From Cololabis saira (lineage: Eukaryota > Chordata > Actinopteri > Beloniformes > Belonidae), in assembly GCF_033807715.1 (NCBI RefSeq), contig NC_084597.1:6369847-6433846 (forward strand): a stretch of DNA of 64,000 nt. The letters run 5' to 3'. The position numbers and the translations under genes are program-made. Positions 38,480-47,750 of the stretch are shown one piece after another. The notes beneath the pieces were generated by a model. That model was given only the letters and a program-made list of their open reading frames with translations, made no database searches and had not been told where the DNA came from. Each line of letters starts with the position of its first letter. Position 1 is the first letter of the stretch.

Positions 38480-39427
38480 AAACGTAAAGGCAAAGAGAGG
38501 CCCACAGGTTACCCCTGTGATCAGTGTGAGGAAGTCCTCACCACTTCATCATCCTTGAAGGGACATAAGAAGATTCACACTGGAGAGAAGCCGCACCTAT
38601 GTGATCAGTGTGGAGCAGCTTTTGCCAGATTAGATAATTTAAGAAATCACCAACGTATTCACACTGGAGAGAAGCCGTACAGATGTGATCAGTGTGGTGC
38701 AGCTTTTACCAACTCAAGTAATTTAACTAGGCACTACCGTGTTCACACTGGAGAGAAGCCGTACATATGTGAGCAGTGTGGTGCAGCTTTTACCACATCC
38801 AGTGCTTTAACTACGCACCAACGCATTCATACTGGAGAGAAGCCGTACATATGTGATCAGTGTGGTGCAGCTTTTACCACATCAAGTGCTTTAACTACGC
38901 ACCAACGTATTCACACTGGAGAGAAGCCGTACAGATGTGATCAGTGTGGGGGAGCTTTTACCACATCAGGTGCTTTAACTGGGCACTACCGTGTTCACAC
39001 TGGAGAAAAGCCGTACAGATGTGATCAGTGTGGGGCAGCTTTTACCAGCTCAGGGGATTTAACTAAGCACTACCGCGTTCACACTGGAGAGAAGCCGTAC
39101 AGATGTGATCAGTGTGGGGCAGCTTTTACCGGCTCAGGGGATTTAACTATGCACTACCGCGTTCACACTGGAGAGAAGCCGTACAGATGTGATCAGTGTG
39201 GGGGAGCTTTTACCACATCAGGTGCTTTAACTACGCACCAACGCATTCATACTGGAGAGAAGCCGTACAGATGTGATCAGTGTGGTGCAGCTTTTACCAA
39301 CTCAAGTAATTTAACTACGCACTACCGTGTTCACACTGGAGAGAAGCCGTACAGATGTGATCAGTGTGGGGCAGCTTTTGCCGTATCGAGTACTTTAAGA
39401 AAACACCAACGTATTCACATTGAATAA
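38480..39427 (+). CDS. C2H2 zinc-finger protein, terminal exon, 11 fingers (unit B)
   Basis: The exon starts in phase 0 at the acceptor CTTTCTTTACAG and ends at TAA 39425-39427 with KHQRIHIE. It needs an upstream exon for its start codon. It has eleven C2H2 fingers with TGEKPY linkers. Helix residues -1, 2, 3, 6: TSSG, RDNN, NSNR, TSAT, TSAT, TGAG, SGDK, GGDM, TGAT, NSNT, VSTK. Only fingers 1 and 2 are plainly collinear with copy A; the interior is reshuffled, so the two paralogues should bind different DNA. The end is probably ancestral, because the sequence after the stop in copy A still encodes this last finger. It acts as a nuclear DNA-binding protein; no effector domain is seen in the window. 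Confidence 0.88.
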   Translation, partial: KRKGKERPTGYPCDQCEEVLTTSSSLKGHKKIHTGEKPHLCDQCGAAFARLDNLRNHQRIHTGEKPYRCDQCGAAFTNSSNLTRHYRVHTGEKPYICEQCGAAFTTSSALTTHQRIHTGEKPYICDQCGAAFTTSSALTTHQRIHTGEKPYRCDQCGGAFTTSGALTGHYRVHTGEKPYRCDQCGAAFTSSGDLTKHYRVHTGEKPYRCDQCGAAFTGSGDLTMHYRVHTGEKPYRCDQCGGAFTTSGALTTHQRIHTGEKPYRCDQCGAAFTNSSNLTTHYRVHTGEKPYRCDQCGAAFAVSSTLRKHQRIHIE

Positions 39428-39577
39428 AATGTGTTTATCTGGAAATAAGTTAATTGAAAATAAGTTCAGTTTAATGTTAATTTTTTTTAAATAGTTCTGC
39501 TTCTGGTTGTAAATTAGTAAACTTTTTTTTATGTTTTTATCGTAATCTCATTGTTCTGTTATTCTGTTCTGAATAAA
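39428..39577 (+). other. 3' UTR and poly(A) signal (unit B)
   Basis: AATAAA at 39572-39577 is the likely signal, as in unit A. A short TATATATGTT repeat of unit A is missing here. Confidence 0.75.
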
Positions 39578-40148
39578 GTTATTCGTTTTTTGTTGGATTT
39601 CAGTTTCTTGCTCAGTAACACCATTGTAAACAAACAGGAAGTCAATGTTAGAACAGTGTCCCACAGTAGTGCCTTGTTCATGTGATTTTATCAATATAGA
39701 TGAATGATGGTTCTTGATTTAATTTCATCTGAGGGATGTAAGAAAAAAGTGTTTTACTAATGACACCCTCTGCTTCTGAGACCAGCTGGTCAACTGTAAA
39801 AGTGAGTGAATGCTGTCATAGACCTAAGGCTGAATTATGGTTCCGCGTTAAATCAACGCAGAGCCTACGCTGTTGCGTACGCGGCTACGCGGGAGGCTCT
39901 CCGTAGCCTACGCCGTAGCCTGACGTGCACCTCCCAAAAAATGTAACTAGGCGACGCAGACCCAAGGCAGACCGAGAGGGCTGTGATTGGTTTGCTTGGT
40001 AGCAACGCATTTCCGGTTCCGGTTCGTGAAGCAGTAGTGAACCTTCAACGCTCTTTTCTTTGTGTGTGTGTGATTTTTTTTTTTGGGGTTGTTTTGGTTT
40101 TTTGCACAATAGTTGTCCTTATCTCTTTGATCCACTGTGACCGGAGAG
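39578..40148. mobile_element. Intergenic segment with a Harbinger-type MITE (unit B)
   Basis: The MITE occupies about 39828-39935 (aggctgaattatggttccgc and a CG-rich core). The rest is non-coding and matches 19504-20082 of unit A. It ends at the boundary hAT. Confidence 0.6.
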
Positions 40149-41312
40149 CAGTGTTGTGCGAGTTCATACTTTTCATGAACTAGTTCAAAGTTCAGTTCAC
40201 ATAGTTTAAAAATGAACAGTTCACATTCATAGTTCACCATTTTCACTTTGAACTAAGTTCAAATTCATTTAATTTCAATATTTTTAGGTGAGGAGTACGA
40301 ATGAAACGCCAGACTGTCCTAAAAACTGTTGTGGTGGTCTTCAACCCTGATCCTCAGGTCCCCTGTCCTGCATCTTTTAGATTTTTCCTTGCTCCAGCAC
40401 CTTGATAAAAATGACTGTCATTAACAGACTTGCGCAGACCTGGATGACAAGCTGATGATGACCATTAATTAGAATCAGGTGTGATGATGCAAGGAAACAT
40501 CTAAAACATGCAGGACAGGGGTCCCGAGGACCAGGGTTGGAGACCACTGCTGTGTACAATCATGTATTGTCCTAGTGGCTTTTCAGCTTTACTCAGGCTG
40601 TAAATCTCCAACATTGTAGTCCATTATCAGCTTGTCTACCTGTTGCTGGGAAATCAACCCCCTGAAGGTGCAGCAGTATTTGGGACTGGGGTTGTTTGGG
40701 GCTGTTGGGTCTTCTTTGCCTTTCCTGATGACTTTTTTTTGATTGTCAAGGACTTGCAGATATTTTCTCACACTGGACAGATGCTTTGACTCCACATGAC
40801 GTTTTGAATTTAGTAGGCAAACGTTTGGACTTGTTTTCTCAGCGCAGGTGGACATAATTTGCTTAGAAAGGTTAGATTTTTACCTTCTGACTCTTTGGGA
40901 GACAATGTGTAAAATTCCCGCAAATAAGCGGAGGCGTCATCTGTTGCTGCGTCTGCAACGTCTCTCTCTTCACTGGTCATGTAAAGACTGCACCGAGCTC
41001 GGGCCGCTGTTGTTATGCTAGTGTGCACTGCATTGTGGGTAATGTAGTTTGAAGTCGTCGTCTCGTCGAGTATTTTAAATGTCCGCGCCACCCGCTGGTG
41101 AAATGAGAAGGATTATTCCGTAATAATTGGACCTAAATACTGAAGCTGAAACTCACATAATCTGAACAGTTAAAATTCTATTTCTTGATTTGCAGAATTA
41201 ACAAGTTCACGTTCTAGTTCTTTATTTGCAAATACGTTGCGTTCAGTTCAACGTTCTCACAGAAATGAACGTGTTCAATGAACGCGTTGTCAAGTTTCCA
41301 TGCACAACACTG
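40149..41312. mobile_element. Boundary hAT element, third copy
   Basis: Ends CAGTGTTGTGC and GCACAACACTG. The left flank CCGGAGAG is that of copy B. The right flank is CTGGAAAT and then ERV gag, different from copies A and B. A small insertion (tgtcaagtttcc) sits near the right end. This is the outer edge of the array. Confidence 0.88.
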
Positions 41313-41319
41313 CTGGAAA
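40276..41319. repeat. Segmental duplication, partial unit C
   Basis: A third start of the unit follows B directly, but identity stops about 7 bases after the right end of the boundary hAT. The next bases are minus-strand ERV gag. The junction shares the pentamer ctgga with the intact gag sequence near 53513, so a microhomology join or an exchange at the hAT edge is likely. Confidence 0.9.
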
Positions 41320-41489
41320 TTTGCTGCGTCATGTCCAGTGAAGTCACCTTGTACACGTCCAAGTCTGTGCCCATGTTTTTTACTGACTACATGAAGCACC
41401 TCTAAGCCATTCAGGTGAAAGCTGTTCATCAATTCTACTAAGTCAATTGCGAACTGGTCGGCATCCTGAAATGGGTCTGCAAGACCATC
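41320..41489 (-). pseudogene. ERV gag relic, capsid part (left of the retroelement)
   Basis: This is the reverse complement of 53345-53515, identical by eye over about 165 bases. It encodes ADPFQDADQFAIDLVELM and GHRLGRVQGDFTG, resembling the start of a gamma/epsilon-type capsid. It ends at the TSD CCATC (41485-41489) of the LTR element; the rest of gag resumes at 44785. Confidence 0.88.
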
Positions 41490-41823
41490 TATAGGAGCCA
41501 AATATGCTGTTATTCACTGTGTGTGTCCGTGGGTGGCGCTGTGTTTTAGCTGAGCCACAGGTATAAAGGTGACTACGTCACGTCTGCTTGTTAGATGTTT
41601 GGCCCGGAAGGGCAAAAGGTTTTTGACCGGTGTGGCGCTAAACCTGCGAAACTTCATGCTTTGTTTGAGAGCAATAAACACTTTTAATTGCATCAGAAGA
41701 AAGCGTCCTGGCTCGTCCGTCACCGCCGGGGAACGTGGGCAGCAGCAGCCAAAAGCGCGTCGACCAGATCTCCCGGTCAAACATTCTCAGTAGCCTAAAG
41801 CATTGGGCTTGGCTCCTTCAACA
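41490..41823 (+). repeat. 5' LTR of the BEL/Pao-type element
   Basis: It contains TATAAAG (41562-41568) followed by the CRE-like tgactacgtcacg, and AATAAA (41673-41678). It ends TTCAACA. It lacks the initial TG present in LTR2. No clear tRNA primer-binding site was recognised just downstream. Confidence 0.92.
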
Positions 41824-41937
41824 TTAGTCAAAAACTTTCCCGCGCTCCTGTGCAGAGTCCTGCGGAGAACCCTTGTTGTGAAACGGCATTGTGTTTTGGG
41901 GATTTAACTCAGAGATCAGCAGTGGTGTCCTCCAAGC

Positions 41938-44295
41938 GTGCAGGTAACGGCTCTCCAAGCCAGAGGCCTTAGGATAAAGGGGAAAAGCGGCACGAACGAT
42001 GCGTATGCCGTTATACAAGTGGGAAAGGAGAAGTACCAGACGTCTGTGGTGGAAAAGAGCGTTGCCCCGGTGTGGAAGGAGGAGGCCACCTTCGACCTGC
42101 CGCTTCTCCAGCAGGGAGGCGGAGGAGGCGGCGCAGAGCGCTCCAGGCTGCGGGTCCATGTCCTGCACCGGGCTCTGGTAGGCCCAGACAAGCTGCTGGG
42201 GCCGGCTGTCATCAACCTGCTGCAGCTCTGTGAGGACAAAACCCACCTCAAGACGGAATGGTTTAAGTTACTTGACAAGACTGGAAAGCCAGACAAAGAC
42301 CGAGGAGAGGTGCTTCTGGACATCCAGTTTATGAGAAACAACATGAACGCCAGCATGTTTGATCTCTCTGCTGCTGGGAAATCTCGTTCTCGCCTTGGCA
42401 AGTTCAAAGACAAAGTACGTGGCAAGAGAAAGGAATCGGACTCGACGTCCAGTGTACCGTCTTTCACTCAGGTTATCACGGATAGTGAGGAGGAGGGAGA
42501 TGGAAATGCCGAGGGAGCAGCAGGCAAGGATGGCAAATCCAAGAAACACAAGATTAAGTCTTTGTTTTCTCCAAAGTCCAACCTGCAGAGAAACAAGTCT
42601 CAGTCCATGTCTGTTCTGCCTGCGAAAAAACCCTCACTGAGTGGCAGCCAATCATCTGGTCTAAACATTGAGTCCTCTGAAGGAAAAAAGTTCAAGTTTA
42701 TGATCCATAAACGCTCCGGCAGTTCAGGCAACAAGGATTCATCACTGGGTCATCAAAAACAGGTTCCTTCAGAGCAGAGTAACTTGTGCATTAACGGAAG
42801 CCATGTTTACTGTGAAGAGCCGCCACCTCGGACCTCTCGCGTTGGCTCCAACTTCAGTCTGGCCAGTTCAGGACACGGATCAATCGAGGATGTCCCTGAA
42901 AGCTCTCCTCCATCTGTGGATTCACTAAAAGCTGTGAGGCAGTATTCACCCTGGATGGAAGAAGAAGAGGAGGAGGAGGAGGAAGTGAATGGTGAAAGTA
43001 TAAAAGAGGATGTTAATGAATCAAGAAGGGAAGAACAAGAAAGAAACAGGATGCAGGAGGAAATTAAGAATAAAGAGAGAGAAGAGGCTCTAAAGAGACA
43101 ACAAGAGGAGCTTGAGTTATTAACTAAGGAAAAAATTCTGTTTCTGAAAGAAAAGGGGGTTTGCTTTGCATGTTTGGGCGTTGGTCATATGAGTCGTGAG
43201 TGTGAGAGACACTTAACATGCAAGGTATGTGGTCAAACTCACCCCACTGTGCTTCACATCAGAAAGCAACCAGCTCAGGATATGTTGGACGCATCTAGCC
43301 AGACAACACCAAACGAAATATGTGGAAATACAGGGGCCGGTAAGGACCGGTGTGCTTTGTCCATTCTCCCGGCGAAGGTTAAAAGTGTAAAGGGAAATCG
43401 CATCATAAAAACCTATGCCTTCTTGGACCCGGGTAGTTCAGCCACGTTCTGCTCAGAGCATTTAATGCGGAAGCTTAATGTCACAGGCAGAAGAACCAAC
43501 TTCCTGTTGAGCACAATGGGGCAAAAAACTGTTGTTCCAGCCTACTCATTGGCTGGTTTGGAGATATCTGATCTGGACAGCAGTAACTTTCATGATCTCC
43601 CAGAAGTTCTCACCCAGAAGAAAATGCCAGTCACTATTAATAACATGGTGACATCAGAGGAACTGGCAAAATGGCCATATTTGTCCAAGGTGAACATCCC
43701 AAGCGTTAAAGCAAATGTCGACCTGTTAATTGGAACCAATGCTCCCAAGATACTGGAACCTTGGGAGGTTATTAACAGTTGCGGGAAAGGCCTGTATGCC
43801 ATCAAGACAGTGCTGGGATGGGTCGTTAATGGTCCACTGAATGGTAACAGTGGTGCTTCGGAGGCGGAGCGTCCCCAGGAGGAGAAAACGATCGCTGAGC
43901 AGGTGGAGAGCTTCAGACAGGAGAAGTGCAAGCTCGATGCCGAGGTCGCCAAGTGGGATTACAAAGGCAACGATATCATTGTGCTCGCCAAGCAGATGTG
44001 TAGGATCATGATGGAGATGACGGACTTCACCAGAGGCAAAGGCCCCCTGAAGAACTCTTCAGATGTGATCAAAGCAGCCAAGTACCAGAAAGTTTACGGG
44101 ACAGCTGCAGTCAACTCACCTGTGGTGCCGTGGTGCATGAAGACCCTAGGGAAGAAGCCTCTGGTAAAAAGCGTGAAGCCGCAGGAATGCCAGACGCATG
44201 GCCGACGAGGCTTACAAAAAAGACAAAAAAAACCCCCAGATAAACAAGGGCTTGTGCGTTCCGTGAGGCTACAAACAAAGCCAACATTATTATAA
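41938..44295 (+). CDS. Chimeric ORF: Rab11-FIP1-like C2 region, BEL/Pao Gag knuckle and protease, alpha-catenin C-terminus
   Basis: One open frame of 785 codons; it is open from about 41911 but its first in-frame ATG is at codon 132, so N-terminal initiation is unclear. Residues 1-125 are a C2 domain (ARGLRIKGKSGTNDAYAVIQ, APVWKEEATF) that in Rab11-FIP1 binds membrane lipids; FIP1-like sequence runs to ~340 (RNNMNASMFDLS, QSMSVLP, LCINGSHVY). A Glu-rich coiled coil follows. Residues 409-440 hold two zinc knuckles (C409, C412, H417, C422; C428, C431, H435, H440). D497 in FLDPGSSATF is the BEL/Pao protease aspartate. From P646 the sequence is alpha-catenin (KCKLDAEVAKW, GNDIIVLAKQM, MEMTDFTRGKGPLKN). 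At 715/716 about a hundred alpha-catenin residues are skipped. The Rab11-binding C-terminus of FIP1 is absent. The host parts are intronless, so they came from mRNA. Confidence 0.9.
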   Translation: MQVTALQARGLRIKGKSGTNDAYAVIQVGKEKYQTSVVEKSVAPVWKEEATFDLPLLQQGGGGGGAERSRLRVHVLHRALVGPDKLLGPAVINLLQLCEDKTHLKTEWFKLLDKTGKPDKDRGEVLLDIQFMRNNMNASMFDLSAAGKSRSRLGKFKDKVRGKRKESDSTSSVPSFTQVITDSEEEGDGNAEGAAGKDGKSKKHKIKSLFSPKSNLQRNKSQSMSVLPAKKPSLSGSQSSGLNIESSEGKKFKFMIHKRSGSSGNKDSSLGHQKQVPSEQSNLCINGSHVYCEEPPPRTSRVGSNFSLASSGHGSIEDVPESSPPSVDSLKAVRQYSPWMEEEEEEEEEVNGESIKEDVNESRREEQERNRMQEEIKNKEREEALKRQQEELELLTKEKILFLKEKGVCFACLGVGHMSRECERHLTCKVCGQTHPTVLHIRKQPAQDMLDASSQTTPNEICGNTGAGKDRCALSILPAKVKSVKGNRIIKTYAFLDPGSSATFCSEHLMRKLNVTGRRTNFLLSTMGQKTVVPAYSLAGLEISDLDSSNFHDLPEVLTQKKMPVTINNMVTSEELAKWPYLSKVNIPSVKANVDLLIGTNAPKILEPWEVINSCGKGLYAIKTVLGWVVNGPLNGNSGASEAERPQEEKTIAEQVESFRQEKCKLDAEVAKWDYKGNDIIVLAKQMCRIMMEMTDFTRGKGPLKNSSDVIKAAKYQKVYGTAAVNSPVVPWCMKTLGKKPLVKSVKPQECQTHGRRGLQKRQKKPPDKQGLVRSVRLQTKPTLL

Positions 44296-44448
44296 GACCA
44301 GTGACAAAGCTCTGTTTGGTTCATGGAGCATAGATTTGTTTGTCTGCACTGTATTTATCATAACTTGGTTATAACATTTTTGGCTCTTTTCTTTTGTTTA
44401 TTTTTAGAAATTGTTATGTCAGGTCTGCCATTAACAATTAGGGGCCGG

Positions 44449-44784
44449 TGTATAGAAGCCAAATATGCTGTTATTCACTGTGTGTGTCTGTGAGTGGCGC
44501 TGTGTTTTACCTGAGCCACAGGTATAAAGGTGACTACGTCACGTCTGCTTGTTAGATGTTTGGCCCGGAAGGGCAAAAGGTTTTTGACCGCTGTGGCGCT
44601 AAACCTGCGAAACTTCATGCTTTGTTTGAGAGCAATAAACACTTTTAATTGCATCAGAAGAAAGCGTCCTGGCTCGTCCGTCACCGCCGGGGAACGTGGG
44701 CAGCAGCAGCCAAAAGTGCGTCGACCAGATCTCCCGGTCAAACATTCTCAGTAGCCTAAAGCATTGGGCTTGGCTCCTTCAACA
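44449..44784 (+). repeat. 3' LTR of the BEL/Pao-type element
   Basis: It begins TGTATAGAAGCC and ends TTCAACA. TATAAAG is at 44523-44529 and AATAAA at 44634-44639. It is about 98% identical by eye to LTR1. Confidence 0.93.
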
Positions 44785-45150
44785 CCATCAGCAGCTTTCA
44801 TCATTTCATCTTTGGACCACGCTCGAAAAACCATAATGGTCGGGTTGTCATCACCACCTTGACCGTAACGCGTATTAGCCACCTGGATTAATGGACAATT
44901 CAGGTCGGTGGGGGGCGCGGCACATCCTGGGTCAGATTCAGAGTCAGAGTCTGAGCCGGATCCCGAAGACCTCCCGCCGACGCCAAGATAACCACCACTG
45001 AAACCTGTCGACAGTCATCGCTGAATAGCCATCTGCAGTGCCAAAATCCTGGGACGTGAATTCATCCCAGGTCGGTGGCCTTAGTTTGGTCCTCGACGGC
45101 GGTGGGAGGCTGAGGGATCAACGAACTCAAAACCAGTGATCTCGGAAAGG
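44785..45150 (-). pseudogene. ERV gag relic, N-terminal part (right of the retroelement)
   Basis: Minus-strand reading: a serine/aspartate run (SDSDSESDPG), GDDNPTIMVFRAWSKDEMM and, upstream, a PPTW-like region with a frame break. It matches 53170-53345 with about two differences in 170 bases. The homology to 53128 stops near 44975; beyond that it extends further upstream than the plus-strand copy. Confidence 0.8.
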
Positions 45151-45235
45151 GTGAGATGTACAGTATGATTGAAACCGCGCAAAGTTAGTGTTGGAAAAGT
45201 TAGTGTTGCAAAAAGTCCTGCAGGTGAAGTGACGT

Positions 45236-45420
45236 TGAATTGTCAAATTACGGTTGATTCACCGCACGAATTGGCACAGATTACTGTTGTAATACTGTAT
45301 TTGACCCGGTTTTGTACGTTTTGACCGTATAGAAACGTAATTCTCGTCACTTGTGGCATAGAATTGTCAAATTAGGGTTGATTCACCGCACAAATTGGCA
45401 CAAATTACTGTTGTAATACT
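45236..45420. repeat. Tandem ~120-bp duplication, second copy split by a hAT
   Basis: The block with gaattgtcaaattacgg and ctgtatttgacccggttttg occurs at 45236-45344 and again at 45361-45420 plus 46457-46511. The hAT at 45421 interrupts the second copy. Confidence 0.85.
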
Positions 45421-45653
45421 CAGTGTTGGGTGTAACGCGTTACAAAGTAACTCGTTACTGTAACGAGATTACATTCGCCAGTAACGCAGTAATGTAACGC
45501 GTTACAGTTGTAATTTGGGTAATCCCGTTATAGTTACTCTAAGACAAAAAAAACTTTAAGCTTTTCAGCTACATGTAGAACGGGAGAACAGAAAAGAAAA
45601 TCAAACTTGCCTTTCCTGCGTCTTCATGCGTTGCGCAACACTTGTCTGACTTA

Positions 45654-45794
45654 AGGCTGATTTATGGTTCCGCGTTAAATCGACGCAGAGCCTACTGCGT
45701 AGGGTACGCAGCAACGCACACGTACGGTGCGCGTCGCCGCGTACCCTACGCTGTAAGTTCTGCGTTGGTGTAACGCAGAACCATAAATCAGCCT
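45654..45794. mobile_element. Harbinger-type MITE with TTA target duplication
   Basis: Ends AGGCTGATTTATGG and CCATAAATCAGCCT are flanked by TTA (45651-45653 and 45795-45797). The 3-bp TTA duplication is the PIF/Harbinger signature. The element is nearly palindromic with a CG-rich core. Confidence 0.9.
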
Positions 45795-45878
45795 TTAACG
45801 TGATTTTACGGGATTTTTACGGGATTTTACGGGACTTCTGGTGCTGATCTGGGCACTGCAGTAATAAGGTTCCAACTA

Positions 45879-46261
45879 CAGGACTGTCTCAGAAAATTAG
45901 AATATTGTGATAAAGTTCTTTATTTTCTTTAATGCAATTAAAAAACAAAAATGTCATACATTCTGGATTCATTACAAATCAACTGAAATATTGCAAGCCT
46001 TTTATTATTTTAATATTGCTGATTATGGTTTACAGTTTAAAATTAAGATTCCCAGAATATTCTAATTTTTTGAGATAGGATATTTGAGTTTTCTTAAGCT
46101 GTAAGCCATGATCAGCAATATTAAAATAATAAAAGGCTTGCAATATTTCAGTTGATTTGTAATGAATCCAGAATGTATGACATTTTTTTTTTTTTTTTTA
46201 AATTGCATTACAGAAAATAAAGAACTTTATCACAATGTTCTAATTTTCTGAGACAGTCCTG
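45879..46261. mobile_element. Palindromic Tc1/mariner-type MITE
   Basis: Ends CAGGACTGTCTCAGAAAATT and its complement are flanked by TA (45877-45878 and 46262-46263). The two halves are long inverted copies of each other (about 180 bases per arm). Confidence 0.9.
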
Positions 46262-46511
46262 TATATGTTGTTCATTGGCAATGGAGTTATGGTGCAGCTC
46301 AGGTGATATTGCGGAGTAATCCAAAAGTAATGTAACTAGTAATGTAACTAGTTACTTGCAGCAACCAGTAACTAAGTAGTGTAAGGGATTACTTTTTAAA
46401 AAAGTAACTAGTAATATGTAATGGATTACTTTTTTTGAGTAACTACCCCAACACTGGTAATACTGTATTTGACCCGGTTTTGTACGTTTTGACCGTATTG
46501 AAACGTAATTC

Positions 46512-46813
46512 ATGCCATTGTATGAATGAGATGTGTATGATTGGATTGAGTGTTCACGAGCGTGAACATATCAGTCATTTTTTTAATTTTACCTGTCGTA
46601 AAATCACGTACTGACAATTGATGGTTTCAACAGGTTGGGTTTCGTCCCGTAAAATGAGCACCGCTGTATTTTAGATACAGTCTGTTCATGAACCTACTGT
46701 CAATTTGTGTGTCAGTGACATTTTACACAGAACCATGGGTACCTCTAACTCGAAACAGTGTGTATTGACTAAGGATGCTATATATATATATATATATATG
46801 AAAGAGAAACAAA
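46512..46813. other. Gene-free segment with an (AT)n run
   Basis: No feature is recognised except a short (AT)n run at about 46780-46798. Confidence 0.6.
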
Positions 46814-47035
46814 GCCGTTGTCAGTGGTGTAAAGTAACGAAGTACAAGTACTTCGTTATTGTACTTAAGTAAGATTTTTGAGAATTTGTACTTTTATTGA
46901 TACTTTCATTTTTCTGTACTTTTACTTTTACTTCGTTACATTTTCAAGGAAAAAATCGTACTTTTAATCCGCTATATTTAAAATTGGACACGTCGTTACT
47001 CGCTACAAATTAAAGAACAGCACAGCGGGGGCTGA

Positions 47036-47320
47036 TTTTTGGTTCCGCGTTACACCGGCGCAGAGCTACGGCGTAGGGTACGCGGAACCATAAGGCGGAC
47101 GGGAAGGAAGGGGGGCGCGTGAATATACGGAGAAGGAGCCGCAGCTCCCGGGAGAGTTGCGCCGCAGAGGCGGGCCAGAAGGCCGGAGGAACCGCCGTCG
47201 CGTCGAGTACCGATGAGGACTGAAGCCTGAATTATGGTTCCGCGTTAAATCGACTCAGAGCCTCGCCGTAGGGTACGGGGCCCTGCGTTGGTGTAACGCG
47301 GAACCATAAATCAGCCTTGA
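47036..47320. mobile_element. Two short Harbinger-type MITE relics
   Basis: Near-palindromes starting gctgatttttggttccgcg (47037) and gcctgaattatggttccgcg (about 47226) end in gcggaaccata motifs. Both have lost part of the CG-rich core. Confidence 0.7.
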
Positions 47321-47750
47321 GCGGCAGCCGACGCGTGTCCATGCGCACCATTCTTTGATTCCACCCCTTCTAAGGTGGTTTTGACATTTAAAAGTTCAAA
47401 AGTCTCATCCTTTATCAGCTGGAGTTGCTTACTGTTGTCACTGCATACTACAGGCTGGGGGTGGACCTGTCAGCGGGGCCAATGGGGTACAGCAGCAGTG
47501 ATGAGCAAAGGGAGAAATTAAAATTGGGTAATGGAAACAAACGCTAAAGGGGTCAGAATAATATCACCATTATTTAGAGTTGTAAGCAAATTCTTGGATT
47601 CTTCATTTCTTTGCAATCCTTTTGAAAATAATTTTGTACTTTGAATTTTGTACTTAAGTACATTTTACACCATGTACTTTTGGTACTTTATTATATTTAA
47701 GTTGAGGTACTTTTATACTTTTATAAAAGTACCTCAACCAGGACTGGTGA

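Larger units (their letters stand above)
41490..44784 (+). mobile_element. BEL/Pao-type LTR retroelement carrying two host gene pieces
   Basis: Two direct repeats of 334 and 336 bases bound a 2.6-kb interior. The 5-bp TSD CCATC flanks them (41485-41489 and 44785-44789), and the target is an otherwise continuous ERV gag. A G-rich tract (attaggggccgg) ends directly at LTR2 and serves as polypurine tract. The interior encodes BEL/Pao Gag and protease motifs between pieces of Rab11-FIP1 and alpha-catenin. There is no RT, RNase H or integrase, so it must have moved with enzymes supplied in trans. The LTRs differ at only about six sites, so insertion was fairly recent. Confidence 0.93.
45421..46456. 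mobile_element. hAT, CAGTGTTGGG family, with nested MITEs
   Basis: Ends CAGTGTTGGGTGTAACGCG and CCCCAACACTG carry the exact TSD GTAATACT (45413-45420 and 46457-46464). A Harbinger-type MITE and a Tc1/mariner-type MITE are nested in it. No transposase is present. Confidence 0.95.

Noticed and set aside
42268..42549. Other frames inside the chimeric ORF, on either strand
   Set aside because: They overlap a frame with clear homology in three domains and have no motif of their own.
41938..44295. The chimeric frame as an ordinary host fusion gene
   Set aside because: The LTR pair, the 5-bp TSD in ERV gag, the polypurine tract at LTR2 and lack of introns point to a retroelement.
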